From NCBI GenBank assembly GCA_003135055.1, contig PLDF01000424.1, positions 30,226 to 94,225 of the forward strand: a stretch of 64,000 bases of DNA, given 5' to 3'. This document shows, piece by piece, positions 1 to 8,263 of the stretch (the stretch's first letter is position 1; the number at the start of each line of letters is the position of its first letter). The position numbers and the translations under genes are program-made. This DNA is from Bryobacterales bacterium (GTDB taxonomy: Bacteria > Acidobacteriota > Terriglobia > Bryobacterales > Bryobacteraceae). Under the pieces are notes generated by a model that saw only the letters and a program-made list of their open reading frames with translations, was not told the origin of the DNA and made no database searches.

Positions 1-763
1 ACCTGGTGGTGGCAGCTTGCAATTGGCTTTGGCTAACCGCAAGCGACGTTCGCCTCTCCCGCAACGCATGCGCGCCGGGGAGTAGCTGCCGTAACTTGTC
101 ACACAGCGTGGTGGAGGCTCGCTCTTGCGCCGAAAGGTCTCCAAGCTGTCGTTCGCGCTCCGCCTTGGCTTCGTGAGTCGCGGCGGCATCGACGTTTGCC
201 TCCCTTTCGTCCGTGCGTATTTCAGCGACCTTCGCCCTCCCGTTAGCCAACTTCGTCATTCGATGGTAAACGTCCACATCGAGCAATTCGGAAAGCACTT
301 CCCGGCGTTCCTTCGGCTCGCCACGTAGGAATGCATCGAACTTGCCTTGTGGAAGGATCACAGTCTTCGTGAAGCCGCCAAAATCCAGACCTACGATGCG
401 CTCAATTTCCTTGTTCACTCTGGCGAGATTGGCCTCGGTGTTTTTCCACTTGCCTTTATCGCGCTTTTCCAGCCGGGCGGTTACGTCCGCCCCAATGGCC
501 CGCCGTACACGGTACTCTTCGGCCCCCACGCGAAAATGCAGTTGGACGGCCATACTTTTCGCGCCTTGGCTAATAAGATCTCTGCCCGCCCTGTTCAGCC
601 GCGATGTCTTGCCGTAAAGCGCATACGTCATGGCGTCCAGAATCGACGTCTTACCGGCTCCGGTCGGTCCCGTAATCGCGAACAGATCGAATTTGGAGAA
701 GTCGATTTCGCACCTTTTACGGAACGCCGTGAAGCCTTCGAGTTCTAAACTAATCGGCCTCAT
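1..763 (-). CDS. sbcC: Exonuclease SbcC, N-terminal part, cut by window edge
   Basis: ATPase subunit of the SbcCD (Mre11-Rad50-like) nuclease, which opens hairpins and processes DNA ends in the cytoplasm. The minus strand stays open from an ATG at 763 to the window edge, about 254 codons. It begins MRPISLELEGFTAF, a typical SbcC/Rad50 start, and has a Walker A motif GPTGAGKTS near residue 35. The family is usually about 1000 residues or more, so the coiled coil, zinc hook and Walker B half lie outside the window. The start overlaps the last 14 bases of sbcD, which suggests translational coupling. The call rests on the Walker motif, the N-terminal pattern and the sbcD neighbour. Confidence 0.9.
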   Translation of the reverse strand, partial: MRPISLELEGFTAFRKRCEIDFSKFDLFAITGPTGAGKTSILDAMTYALYGKTSRLNRAGRDLISQGAKSMAVQLHFRVGAEEYRVRRAIGADVTARLEKRDKGKWKNTEANLARVNKEIERIVGLDFGGFTKTVILPQGKFDAFLRGEPKERREVLSELLDVDVYHRMTKLANGRAKVAEIRTDEREANVDAAATHEAKAERERQLGDLSAQERASTTLCDKLRQLLPGAHALRERRTSLAVSQSQLQAATTR

Positions 764-1904
764 ACCTTGCCTCGCTGTACAGCTCCTCGAATTTCGCCAG
801 CATCTCCGCCGATGCGACTCCATTCTTCTGTTCTTTCACATAACGGGCGAACAGTTCGACCGGCTTGACTGCCCCTAAATCCAGACGGCGCGGCCGTGGT
901 AGCGTGCCAGACGCCTCCTGCCGAATATCTAACGCGTTTGGCAATACCTCGCACACCTGCTGCGACAACCCTGAAATCTTGGTTGCCGATTTCACGACAA
1001 CGCGCAGAAAATCGGAGCCGTATTCGCGCTTCAGCGACGGCAACTTGTCCATCGTCGTAGTTATGTCGCGCAACCTACGGACCGCGGTCAGGTTGATGCT
1101 CTCGATGTTCGCCTGAGAACCCGCTTTCGCATCGACAATCAACACGCGCTTCTGTTGCCCTCGCTCGCCGAAATCGAGTTGCAGCGGCGAACCGGAGTAA
1201 AAGCACCTCGACGCCGAACCTACCTCCTGCGGCTTGTGAATGTGCCCCAGCGCTATATACTGCGCCCCTTTCGGCAATTGTCCGGGCTTTACTGCGAACG
1301 GTCGCGCCACGTGGCTCGCCCGTTCAGTGCCGCTGGTCTCGGCGCCGAAGGCGAATAAGTGCGCGGCCAGGATATTCACGGTCGCTTTGGTGAATCCCGC
1401 CGCCAAATGTTGGCACATCGCCGCGACATTGTCCGAGTAAGCCTCGTGCCAGGTATCCATCGGCTTCATCGTCTGGCAGATTTCGGCGATCTTGAACTCC
1501 TGCACCCACGGCAGAACGGCGATCAACGCCCGCTCGCCACCCTTCTGCAATGAGATTACGCCGCCATCCGACGGCGGCATCGTCTCGGCTCGCACAAAGA
1601 TCTTCAGCGGGTGGCCAAGTTTCCGCAATGCGGCGAGCCTTGGCGGATGATCGTGATTGCCGCCAATTACTATGGCCGCAATACCCACACCCGCGAACTC
1701 TGCAAGCGCATCGCAGACTACACGCTGCGCATCGCCAGATGGCGCCGTTGATTCGAATACGTCGCCGGCGAGCAGTACGCAATCCACGAGCTCTCGCCGC
1801 GCGATGTCGACGGTCTCGGCGATCACCTGCTCCTGCTCATCGAGCCGCGAGCGTCCGAATAACATCTTGCCGACATGCCAGTCGGCGGTGTGAAGGAATC
1901 TCAT
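750..1904 (-). CDS. sbcD: Exonuclease SbcD (Mre11-like metallophosphoesterase)
   Basis: Nuclease subunit of SbcCD, acting on double-strand ends and hairpins together with SbcC. The 384-residue product shows the calcineurin-like phosphoesterase motifs in order: HTADWHVGK near residue 5, GDVFES near 48, GNHDHP near 83 and LGHIHKPQ near 218. These carry the Asp/His/Asn ligands of the two-metal site. Length fits the family (about 380-410). It is the upstream gene of an overlapping sbcDC operon read leftward. The ATG at 1904 begins MRFLHTADWH, the usual SbcD start, although no strong ribosome-binding site precedes it. Nothing looks broken. Confidence 0.95.
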   Translation of the reverse strand: MRFLHTADWHVGKMLFGRSRLDEQEQVIAETVDIARRELVDCVLLAGDVFESTAPSGDAQRVVCDALAEFAGVGIAAIVIGGNHDHPPRLAALRKLGHPLKIFVRAETMPPSDGGVISLQKGGERALIAVLPWVQEFKIAEICQTMKPMDTWHEAYSDNVAAMCQHLAAGFTKATVNILAAHLFAFGAETSGTERASHVARPFAVKPGQLPKGAQYIALGHIHKPQEVGSASRCFYSGSPLQLDFGERGQQKRVLIVDAKAGSQANIESINLTAVRRLRDITTTMDKLPSLKREYGSDFLRVVVKSATKISGLSQQVCEVLPNALDIRQEASGTLPRPRRLDLGAVKPVELFARYVKEQKNGVASAEMLAKFEELYSEARYEAD

Positions 1905-2310
1905 GGGGCTCAGAACTTTGCGAACGGCCCGTCCAACAGGACTACAAGAGATCAGTGGCGCTGGGGAGCCCGTTTTCTCTCTTATATTTATTTAATTATT
2001 TATTCCAACGCTCGTTTCGGCATCACGCCGATCGCGAAACGCTGCGCGCGATCATGCAGATTGTGAGGATCGAAAGCGGTAATCCGCTTACTTCCCAAAT
2101 CGACCCTGCAACTTCGAATCAATGGCCTACGATCTGGGTCCCATCGCCGGACGCCGTCACCTGGAAACTTCGAGGTGGTTGGCGAAGCTGGAGCATGCCA
2201 ATCTAACGGCGCAAAGGGGGTCAGGTGTTTGCCGCATGTATCGGTGAATTTTCGGACATTTCGGTCATTTGGCAATCTGGTTGCTGGCATACTCCGGAGG
2301 ATCTGCGGCC
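1905..2310. other. Intergenic region with divergent promoters likely
   Basis: About 400 bases separate the leftward sbcDC operon from the rightward regulator gene, so promoters for both must lie here. An AT-rich stretch at about 1980-2008 stands out from the GC-rich surroundings. I see no confident coding sequence or RNA gene. Confidence 0.4.
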
Positions 2311-2727
2311 GTGTTCGGAAACATAACCATACTAGTGGTGGAAGACGCCGAAGCTATCCGTAGTCTGGTCTGCGCCATGCTCGCCCAGCAGGGGTATCGG
2401 TGCCTCGAAGCCGTCGACGGCGTCGACGCCTTGCGGATGCTGGACGAAACCGCGGCGCCCGTTCATCTGGTGCTGACCGATGTGATGATGCCTAAAATGA
2501 CAGGAGCCGAGCTGGGCCGCCATCTGGTGCGGCTCAGACCGGACTTGCCTATCGTATTCATGTCCGGCTATTGCGACGACCCGATGGTCCGCAACTTCGA
2601 GCGCATGCCGCCTATATTCCTCGCGAAACCATTCACTGCCACCGCGCTGTTAGAAACGGTGCGCCAGGCGCTCGACCAGCCGTGGAAGGGCTTGCCCGAT
2701 ATCGCCTCCAGTTCCGCAACGCGATGA
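2311..2727 (+). CDS. Receiver-only (CheY-like) response regulator
   Basis: Single-domain phosphoacceptor protein of a two-component pathway, presumably cytoplasmic; no output domain is present. The 138-residue product has the acidic pair in LVVEDAE, the phosphoacceptor Asp in VLTDVMMP, a Ser in VFMSGY and the conserved Lys in FLAKPF. Such receivers often serve hybrid kinases. I chose the GTG at 2311 because GGAGG lies at 2296-2300 with 10-base spacing and the beta-1 strand begins a few residues later; an upstream in-frame ATG at 2269 would add an unlikely leader. The stop overlaps the ATG of a tiny membrane-protein gene (ATGA), so the two are coupled. No cognate kinase is visible nearby. Confidence 0.85.
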   Translation: MFGNITILVVEDAEAIRSLVCAMLAQQGYRCLEAVDGVDALRMLDETAAPVHLVLTDVMMPKMTGAELGRHLVRLRPDLPIVFMSGYCDDPMVRNFERMPPIFLAKPFTATALLETVRQALDQPWKGLPDIASSSATR

Positions 2728-2903
2728 AGCTAAACTTCTGGCGTTCGCTGATCGCCGTACTGGCGGGCAATCTCATCTACTACAGCGTGGAACGCTATCT
2801 GCCGCTGCGCGCGCAGCACGATCTCTACCGGATCGACTGGGGCTTGGCTGTGAACTTCTGGTTGTGCATGGCCTGCTATGGCATTGTGCGCATGATTCGT
2901 TGA
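2724..2903 (+). CDS. Tiny membrane protein coupled to the response regulator
   Basis: A 59-residue protein of unknown function. It begins MKLNFWRSLIAVLAGN and shows two hydrophobic segments, about residues 7-22 and 42-56, separated by a charged stretch (VERYLPLRAQHDLYRID), so a two-pass inner-membrane hairpin is likely. Its ATG overlaps the TGA of the preceding receiver gene (ATGA), strong evidence that it is a real, co-translated gene. It ends directly against the convergent TPR gene with no spacer. I do not recognise the family; similar short proteins with an ERYLP motif may exist in relatives, but that cannot be checked here. Confidence 0.65.
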   Translation: MKLNFWRSLIAVLAGNLIYYSVERYLPLRAQHDLYRIDWGLAVNFWLCMACYGIVRMIR

Positions 2904-3380
2904 TTACTTCAGCTTGTCCACGCGCTTCTTGATCTCGGCGGCGTTCTTCGCGTCGGCGGCCAGTTCGAGGTACTTCGCATAGGCGTCGTGCGCCGCCGGC
3001 TTATCCCGCAGCTTCTCTTCCATCTCGCCCAGCCTGAGCCAGGCGTCCGCATCGCCGTCGTTGTACTTGGTCGCCGAAAGAAACCGGTTGGCCGCCGCGC
3101 GGTAGCTGTGCTTCTTAGCGTATTCGTTGCCGATCTCGATATCTTTCTTCGCCTGCAGCGGGTTGAACGAATAGGTGGTGGAGCCGATGGAAGTATCCTC
3201 TTCCGGGGGAATCGCGTCTTTGTCCGAGGTCTTCGGCTGCGGACGCTGCTTTTGAAGTTCCCCTGGGTTGCCGGCTGGGTTGCCGGGTGAACCGCCGGGC
3301 GGCGTTTGCTGCGGCTGCGAACTCTGCGCAAATGCAGAAGCAAGACCAATCAGGATCAATGCCAGAAGCCACCGGAACAT
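2904..3380 (-). CDS. Exported tetratricopeptide-repeat protein
   Basis: A 158-residue protein with an N-terminal signal peptide (MFRWLLALILIGLASAFAQ), a Pro/Gly/Gln-rich linker to about residue 60, then two to three TPR-like helix pairs (AKKDIEIGNEYAKKHSYRAAANRF, DADAWLRLGEMEEKL, PAAHDAYAKYLELA). It is probably periplasmic and used for protein-protein contact; no enzyme motif is visible. Within the translated helices I only infer the TPR fold from the spacing of Ala, Tyr and Leu positions. It converges on the tiny membrane-protein gene without an intergenic gap, so a terminator for either transcript must lie inside the neighbouring gene. Confidence 0.75.
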   Translation of the reverse strand: MFRWLLALILIGLASAFAQSSQPQQTPPGGSPGNPAGNPGELQKQRPQPKTSDKDAIPPEEDTSIGSTTYSFNPLQAKKDIEIGNEYAKKHSYRAAANRFLSATKYNDGDADAWLRLGEMEEKLRDKPAAHDAYAKYLELAADAKNAAEIKKRVDKLK

Positions 3381-3610
3381 AACTCAATTATAACCTCTGC
3401 AATCTCACCCATCCACATGTTTGGCGCAGCTGTTCGGCAACCGTCAGATTCGGTGCTACCGCAAAACCGCTTGCTAACGGGGCGCCTCTGGGCCCGGCTC
3501 TGATCGGAGCCGCGACCCTAAGGGAGTGTCCTGCAGCAAGAGCACTCCCAGCATGCTCGCGCCTGCGCGCCACGGCCACGGTCGCGTCGCAGTATGTAAG
3601 AGATTCGCGA

Positions 3611-4462
3611 CTAATTCTGAGCCGGAACTCGCTCCGCATGGTCGATAACGATGATCTCCACTGGTCCCTTGCGCACCTCCAGTTTGAGCCCGAGTTGTTG
3701 CTCCACAGCCGCAAAGAGAGACGGCCCGGACTCGCCATCCATCGAAACTCCTGCGTCTGCCCCCCGTCCCGGCGCCGCGGATGCCGGCGTATTTTCCGGC
3801 GTCCACTCCAGTTTCAAGTCGTACGACGCCGTGAGCCCGGTCATGTCCAGGACGGTCTGGCCCGTAAACCGCGCGAACAAGGTGGCCAGAGTGTTCATAG
3901 AAATATGGTTCGAGACGATCCGCCCGATGAGGAACTTGTTGCCGGAAGCGTCCGAGTCCGGTATTGCCTCCTGGAGCTTCGGCCCCTTCTTTCCGATTAC
4001 CAGCGCTACGTATGAGAGCTCTTTTGGTTCCCGGTGAAGCGCAAGCAGGAAACGCTCCGCCAGCAGGGTCTGCAGCATCAGACGGATCTGGTCGAGCGGC
4101 GTATCGGCCGGCGCCTTCGCGACAATATCGAATCGCACCGTCTTGGACTTGATCCAGTCCGGACCCGAGAGCTGGTCGTTGCTCGTCAAGCCAAATGCGT
4201 ACTTGAGGCAATCCGCGAGCGAGGTGTTCGTCAAGGTAAGCGTTCCGTGGCTTAAGGAGCCCAGATTGATGTAGATCTTGTCGCCCGGAACAGGCTGCCC
4301 CGGCTTGAGCGAGGCGACCTCGAATTGCGGCCGCGCGGCGCCATTGGCTTGCGATTGCGCCCGGCTTGCGGGCGATTGCATGAGGCCGATCGCAACCGCC
4401 GCAGCCCAGATTGCCCAAAAGCGGGCTTTCCAATAACCCCTGTTGTGTGCGGTGCGGCTCAT
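3611..4462 (-). CDS. TIGR03435 family exported protein
   Basis: Member of a family of unknown function that is strongly expanded in soil Acidobacteria. The 283-residue product has a signal region (AIWAAAVAIGLMQSPASRAQ) and the family landmarks: FEVASLKPGQ near residue 47, a central LLQTLLAERFLLALHREPKEL block, YDLKLEWTPEN, and the C-terminal IIVIDHAERVPAQN, which closely matches the ending of the second copy in this window. Length is normal for the family. It is often found near ABC permeases of the ADOP type, as the copy at 60.6 kb is; here the neighbours are a TPR gene and a toxin-antitoxin promoter facing the other way. The molecular role is not known. Confidence 0.9.
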   Translation of the reverse strand: MSRTAHNRGYWKARFWAIWAAAVAIGLMQSPASRAQSQANGAARPQFEVASLKPGQPVPGDKIYINLGSLSHGTLTLTNTSLADCLKYAFGLTSNDQLSGPDWIKSKTVRFDIVAKAPADTPLDQIRLMLQTLLAERFLLALHREPKELSYVALVIGKKGPKLQEAIPDSDASGNKFLIGRIVSNHISMNTLATLFARFTGQTVLDMTGLTASYDLKLEWTPENTPASAAPGRGADAGVSMDGESGPSLFAAVEQQLGLKLEVRKGPVEIIVIDHAERVPAQN

Positions 4463-4573
4463 ACTAAGAAATTAGTACTAATCGGCCTTCGCGTCAAGTC
4501 CGCTCTCAGGCGAGCCGTTGAATTGAAGCAATCTCTGCTCCTGGAGGCGCGCAGGCTCGGGCTCGACGCTCTC

Positions 4574-4605
4574 TTGACAACGCACTCTCATTTTGAGAGT
4601 ATATT
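4574..4605 (+). promoter_or_regulatory. higBA promoter with palindromic operator
   Basis: A perfect -35 box TTGACA (4574-4579) and an AT-rich -10 region (GAGTAT 4597-4602 or TATATT 4600-4605) flank a perfect 7-base inverted repeat, ACTCTCA (4584-4590) and TGAGAGT (4594-4600), with a 3-base loop. The palindrome fills the spacer and touches the -10 box, just ahead of the toxin start at 4610. This is where a HigA-type repressor would bind to autoregulate; that role is inference. Confidence 0.7.
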
Positions 4606-4609
4606 TGAC

Positions 4610-4900
4610 GTGCGCGTCATCAGCCGCAAGGCCCTTCGCGAGTTTGTCGACGCCCACCAGGACGCGGAGACGCCGCTCGATGACTGGTATCGGACAGCAA
4701 AGCGGTTGCGGTGGACAAGTCTCGTGGATGTGCGCAAAACCTATCCACACGCGGATGCGGTTGGCGAGTTCACGGTCTTCAACATTGGCGGAAACAAGTA
4801 CCGCTTGGCGGCGTACATTAACTATCGAACCGGCAAGGTTTACGTCCGCCACGTGATGACGCACGAGGCATACAGTAGGGAGGATTGGAAGAAGCGATGA
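4610..4900 (+). CDS. higB: HigB-like toxin (type II toxin-antitoxin)
   Basis: Predicted ribosome-dependent mRNA interferase of the RelE/HigB superfamily, about 96 residues, the usual family size. It reads MRVISRKALREFVDAHQDAE from a GTG at 4610 and continues with LDDWYRTAKRLRW, FNIGGNKYRLAAYINY, and KVYVRHVMTHEAYSREDWK, the typical C-terminal pattern of HigB (COG4680-like). The open frame extends upstream of 4610, but those codons run through the promoter and operator, so the GTG is preferred. The stop overlaps the antitoxin ATG (ATGA). Toxin-before-antitoxin order is characteristic of higBA. Family assignment is from remembered motif patterns. Confidence 0.88.
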   Translation: MRVISRKALREFVDAHQDAETPLDDWYRTAKRLRWTSLVDVRKTYPHADAVGEFTVFNIGGNKYRLAAYINYRTGKVYVRHVMTHEAYSREDWKKR

Positions 4901-5313
4901 AAAACTCCGTGCTCGAAGTGGATCCCAAGCGTTACGGCCGTCTTCTGGCGCGCAAGCTACCGGCGGTCATTCGTACCGAGGAAGAGAATGAGCGCCTCAT
5001 CGCAGAGCTGGAGCAGATGGACAAACGCCATGACGAACTCACGCCGGAAGAGCTGGAGTACTCCGAACTCCTGACCGTGCTTATCGAAGCCTTCGAGGAT
5101 GCTCACTATGCCCTCGAAGGATCGACGCCCGAGAGCCGGTTGCGCAGCCTGATGGAAGAACACGGCCTCCGGCAGCGCGATTTGCTCGACGTCTTTGGTT
5201 CCCGCGGTATTGCGTCTGAGGTCGTGAGCGGAAAGCGAGCGATCAGCAAAGCGCAGGCAAAGAAGCTCGCCGAGATCTTTCACGTGCCTGCTGATCTCTT
5301 CCTATGGCCCTAG
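4897..5313 (+). CDS. higA: HigA-like antitoxin with C-terminal HTH
   Basis: Antitoxin and likely autorepressor of the higBA operon. The 138-residue product has an acidic, helical N-terminal half (EEENERLIAELEQMDKRHDEL, ELTPEELEYSELL) resembling COG5499 antitoxins that bind the toxin, and a C-terminal Xre-type helix-turn-helix (MEEHGLRQRDLLDVFG, IASEVVSGKRAISKAQAKKLAEIFHV). The ATG at 4897 overlaps the toxin stop and is preferred over a TTG at 4885, which lies right against its GGGAGG. The palindrome at 4584-4600 is the natural target. A third gene follows 34 bases after the stop in the same direction. Confidence 0.88.
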   Translation: MKNSVLEVDPKRYGRLLARKLPAVIRTEEENERLIAELEQMDKRHDELTPEELEYSELLTVLIEAFEDAHYALEGSTPESRLRSLMEEHGLRQRDLLDVFGSRGIASEVVSGKRAISKAQAKKLAEIFHVPADLFLWP

Positions 5314-5347
5314 TTGGCGGTTGGTCAGAGCGCTACCGCGGAGCAAA

Positions 5348-6244
5348 ATGACGGATCTCGATCAGTACCTTACAGGTCTCATGAACCAAGTCTGCACGGA
5401 CCTTGCCCGGATGTATCCTTCGGAGCAGCAGCCCAGCGAGTATGGCCTCATTTTTCCGAGCAAACGGGATGGCACGCTCAGAATCAGCGAACAGGAGGCA
5501 AAGCTCCTCTTCGTGCAATACCTGACGGTCGACAGGCGCTATTGCTTTTCCGTGGAGACGCCGACGGGCGAGACATACCAGCAGAAAGGCAAGACTCCGA
5601 TGAGCGCCCGAGTCGACTTGACCATTCTCGGATCTCACCGCAAGCCGGTTGCTCACATTGAGCTGAAGGCACACAACTGCGCCATCGAGGCAATCCGAAA
5701 GGACCTGGAGAAGTTGCTGCGGGAGAGAACCACAGGTATGTGGTTCCATACGCTGCATCGCGCTGGCGGCAGGACTCTCGACACCTTGATCCGGAAGTTC
5801 GAGTCCGCGTTCTCGCTTTTACCGGAGTGCCTGCGCACGAACGACCGATCATACCTGATCGCGTTCTTCGTTCTGGAGGATGCGCGTTTGCGCTGGCAAT
5901 GGCTGCATCTTTCGGGAGACAACGCCCGGAATCGTGAAGCGGTGGCTGCCATGTTCGGGGAGGATGCCGATCGCTCACGCTGGACCACAGCGAAGTTCCG
6001 CGATAGCGATGCCGGCCAATCCTCAAACGCGGCGGCGAGAACGGAACAAAAAAAGGCGCGCGGCAAGGGATCGAGGGAGGCCTTCTTTGTTTTAATCCCG
6101 ACCCTGGCGCCAGATACCTTCCTGCACCTGTCGGCGCGGGGTGGAAGCTACAGGCTTCGGCAGTACGACGTTCGAAGACCTGGCGAGCGTCCCCGCGTGT
6201 TCACCGTCCCATCCTCCCATCCTGCTCATCATTCGAGGATCTGA
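5348..6244 (+). CDS. Unrecognised protein with PD-(D/E)xK nuclease-like signature
   Basis: A 298-residue cytoplasmic protein of no family I can name. Near residues 88-108 it reads ARVDLTIL, then PVAHIELKAH: a hydrophobic strand with D90, then E105-x-K107, the pattern of a PD-(D/E)xK nuclease core. An earlier helix, ISEQEAKLLFVQYL, carries E50, which could be the helix-A acidic residue. The C-terminal third (about 215-240) is basic and low complexity, then becomes beta-rich. The ATG at 5348 is preceded by GGAG; a TTG at 5321 would add nine residues. It follows higA by 34 bases on the same strand with no obvious promoter between, so it may be the third gene of the toxin-antitoxin operon. Nuclease function is inference. 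Confidence 0.6.
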   Translation: MTDLDQYLTGLMNQVCTDLARMYPSEQQPSEYGLIFPSKRDGTLRISEQEAKLLFVQYLTVDRRYCFSVETPTGETYQQKGKTPMSARVDLTILGSHRKPVAHIELKAHNCAIEAIRKDLEKLLRERTTGMWFHTLHRAGGRTLDTLIRKFESAFSLLPECLRTNDRSYLIAFFVLEDARLRWQWLHLSGDNARNREAVAAMFGEDADRSRWTTAKFRDSDAGQSSNAAARTEQKKARGKGSREAFFVLIPTLAPDTFLHLSARGGSYRLRQYDVRRPGERPRVFTVPSSHPAHHSRI

Positions 6245-7453
6245 GGGCCGCCAACATCATCACGGAATGGGCCCCGGTAACGGCGGAAGATTTGTGTCAC
6301 AGCCTCGATGAGGAACTTCAGCACTGGTGCGAACGAATTCGCGCGGTCAACCTCGCCCATCTCCCGGTCCGGAGCGCCACGTGAGTCTTGGCGCATCCGT
6401 ACCATGTCTGAAATCCGGTCGTTTGGATGCCTGAAATCCTTCAGTCCAACTTTCCGGAAAAAACCGTCAGCAAGGCCCTCCCACACGGACCCCTCTATCA
6501 ACTTCACGAACCTGTCATCCGGAAACTGGCATCCATCCGAAGAGACTGTCGACTTCAGGCTGGATCTAAATACGCCGGTGAATTGGCGAGATGGCCAAAC
6601 CGAGCCTTCCGGTGTTTCTCCGTGCGGATTCCGAGTGGCCCAGCAAGGATTCGAACCTGAATACGATTTAGCCCGTTTGGCCGGCTCAGCGCTCAATGGA
6701 ATGAATCGAATGCAAATTGCCTCCCACGTTGGACGCATTTCGAAACTTTTACCGCTAATGCGCCCGCCGGAGTCCTTCTTGCCGCGCAATCTCGCGCATA
6801 TGCAGTTGCAGGAGATGCAGCCTGAGAGTCGTTCTTTACCGCCTGATCCCCAGAACGAGAGAATGACTCTCAGGCGGCCCGCCAGGAATTCCATCGTGGT
6901 TGCGCTGAACGTAATGCGCGTCATTCCGCCCACGTTCCGATCGGCAAATCCACGCCAGACAGGTCCACCGCTCCCGCGCGCATGACCAGGGGGATTCTGG
7001 ATAACAGCAGCGCCGCGCTTCATCTGGGTGGCGTTCCCGCGTAGCTTGCGCGGGCGGGGCTTACGGATTGCCTCTTGCTTACCTCGCCGCCATTGTCGGC
7101 GACCGGTGATCGGCTCCAACTCGGCGAATCGGAGCCCGTAGTACTATGTGCGAGGCAGAATCACCGCTCGATAGATGAAGTTCTGCCGTTCACGAACGTT
7201 TCCGGGCCAGCTGTATCTCAGCAGCTCATCCGTCGGGATACCGGACACGCGCCGACAGCCGCGGTCGCGATGACGGCGGCAGAGTGTTCAGTGACTGAAC
7301 ACTCACTGAATAACTGACGCCGCGGAATAGCGTTCGCTCTTTGCGTGCCCGTGACAGCCAACCTGCAAATCGCGCCGTCGCTCAGCTTGCGGCTGATCGT
7401 GATACCGTGAAGACGGTTCGACTAGGAAGAAGCTAAGCCCGGGAGTGACGATA
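6245..7453. other. Long gene-poor stretch
   Basis: About 1.2 kb without a convincing gene. Long open frames exist on both strands (minus 6229-7119, plus 6308-6985), but neither shows a recognisable domain, a ribosome-binding site or natural composition, and both run over a tRNA-like fragment near 6636-6665. The minus frame toward its end (about 6240-6480) is the most protein-like part and could be a decayed gene. Confidence 0.4.
6636..6665 (-). other. tRNA 3'-end-like fragment (T-loop plus acceptor)
   Basis: On the minus strand the sequence contains AGGTTCGAATCC, a consensus T-loop, followed by TTGCTGGGCCAC, which resembles the acceptor 3' strand of a tRNA starting GGCCCAG. The T-stem pairing is imperfect (TCAGG against CCTTG) and no convincing anticodon arm or 5' half precedes it. 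I read it as a decayed tRNA or the leftover of an integration into a tRNA gene. Confidence 0.35.
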
Positions 7454-8263
7454 GTGACGATGAGACCCTTCTTGCTAAATGCGGTCATCGCTGGATGTCT
7501 CGCCCATGTTGCAGGGGTGCCACTTCATGCCCAGTACCCGCAATCGTTGAGCGTCGACTCGATCGTTGCCAATGCCAATCAAGTGGTCGTCGGACGCATT
7601 CTGAACACTGGCGTGACGACACAAGACGGAGAAGGCAGACGGGCGGGAACGATCGTCCTCGCGGTCGAGAAGACCCTAAAGGGGGACCAGGTGCGAGGAC
7701 CCCTCGATCTCCCCATCGCGAACTTTGGCTCTTTTTATAAAGGGGAGTTCTACCCGGCCACCTCAGACCCGTTACCCTATTCCCACCGGCTCTTGGTTGC
7801 ATTGCGCAATGACGCTGCGAGTCCGGCCAGGATCACGGCAATTGACCTCGACGCGGCCTCGCTGGCTGTAATGAGCGCCGATCTCGTCGTCCTGAAGACG
7901 TCCGTCGAGGTGATCCGGGCCGCGGAAGACGAGATCCGGCGATGGCTGGCGGGGGCCAGGCGAGTCGATTTCTTCGAATGGCCGGCGCCCGGCTACAACG
8001 TCAAAGGCGACCCTTTCTGCGGTTATCAAATCATCCTTCCGGTGGACGAACGACTGGAAGAACGCGCCCGCGCAATCCTCCGAAGGGGAGCAGATGCAGA
8101 GCGCCCCATCGCTATAAATGCGCTTCGATTCTTTAAGTCGGACGAGAACATCCATTTGCTGACGGAGGCGCTCATTGACCAGGATGACTCCAATCGCCGC
8201 TACGCATACCAGACGCTTAAAGGATGGGGAATCGACGTGGCAGAACCCGTGACTCACAAATAG
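7454..8263 (+). CDS. Exported hypothetical protein
   Basis: A protein of about 269 residues that I do not recognise. A signal peptide is clear (FLLNAVIAGCLAHVAGVPLHA). The middle part (VVVGRILNTGV, TIVLAVEKTLKGDQ, SHRLLVALRN) has alternating hydrophobic strands reminiscent of small exported beta-sandwich proteins that follow a VEKTLKG motif. The C-terminal part (ERARAILRRGADAERPIAINALRFF, NIHLLTEALIDQDD) looks like two HEAT-like helical repeats. GTG 7454 has GGGAG eight bases upstream; ATG 7460 two codons later is a reasonable alternative. It stands alone, with gene-poor DNA on both sides. Confidence 0.6.
   Translation: MTMRPFLLNAVIAGCLAHVAGVPLHAQYPQSLSVDSIVANANQVVVGRILNTGVTTQDGEGRRAGTIVLAVEKTLKGDQVRGPLDLPIANFGSFYKGEFYPATSDPLPYSHRLLVALRNDAASPARITAIDLDAASLAVMSADLVVLKTSVEVIRAAEDEIRRWLAGARRVDFFEWPAPGYNVKGDPFCGYQIILPVDERLEERARAILRRGADAERPIAINALRFFKSDENIHLLTEALIDQDDSNRRYAYQTLKGWGIDVAEPVTHK

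Noticed and set aside
6308..6985. Plus-strand open frame of 225 codons
   Set aside because: Antisense to the one above, no natural composition, and reads through the tRNA-like fragment.
6229..7119. Long minus-strand open frame of 296 codons
   Set aside because: Basic, low-complexity translation without a domain or ribosome-binding site; it runs over a tRNA-like fragment. Only the last 80 codons look somewhat protein-like.
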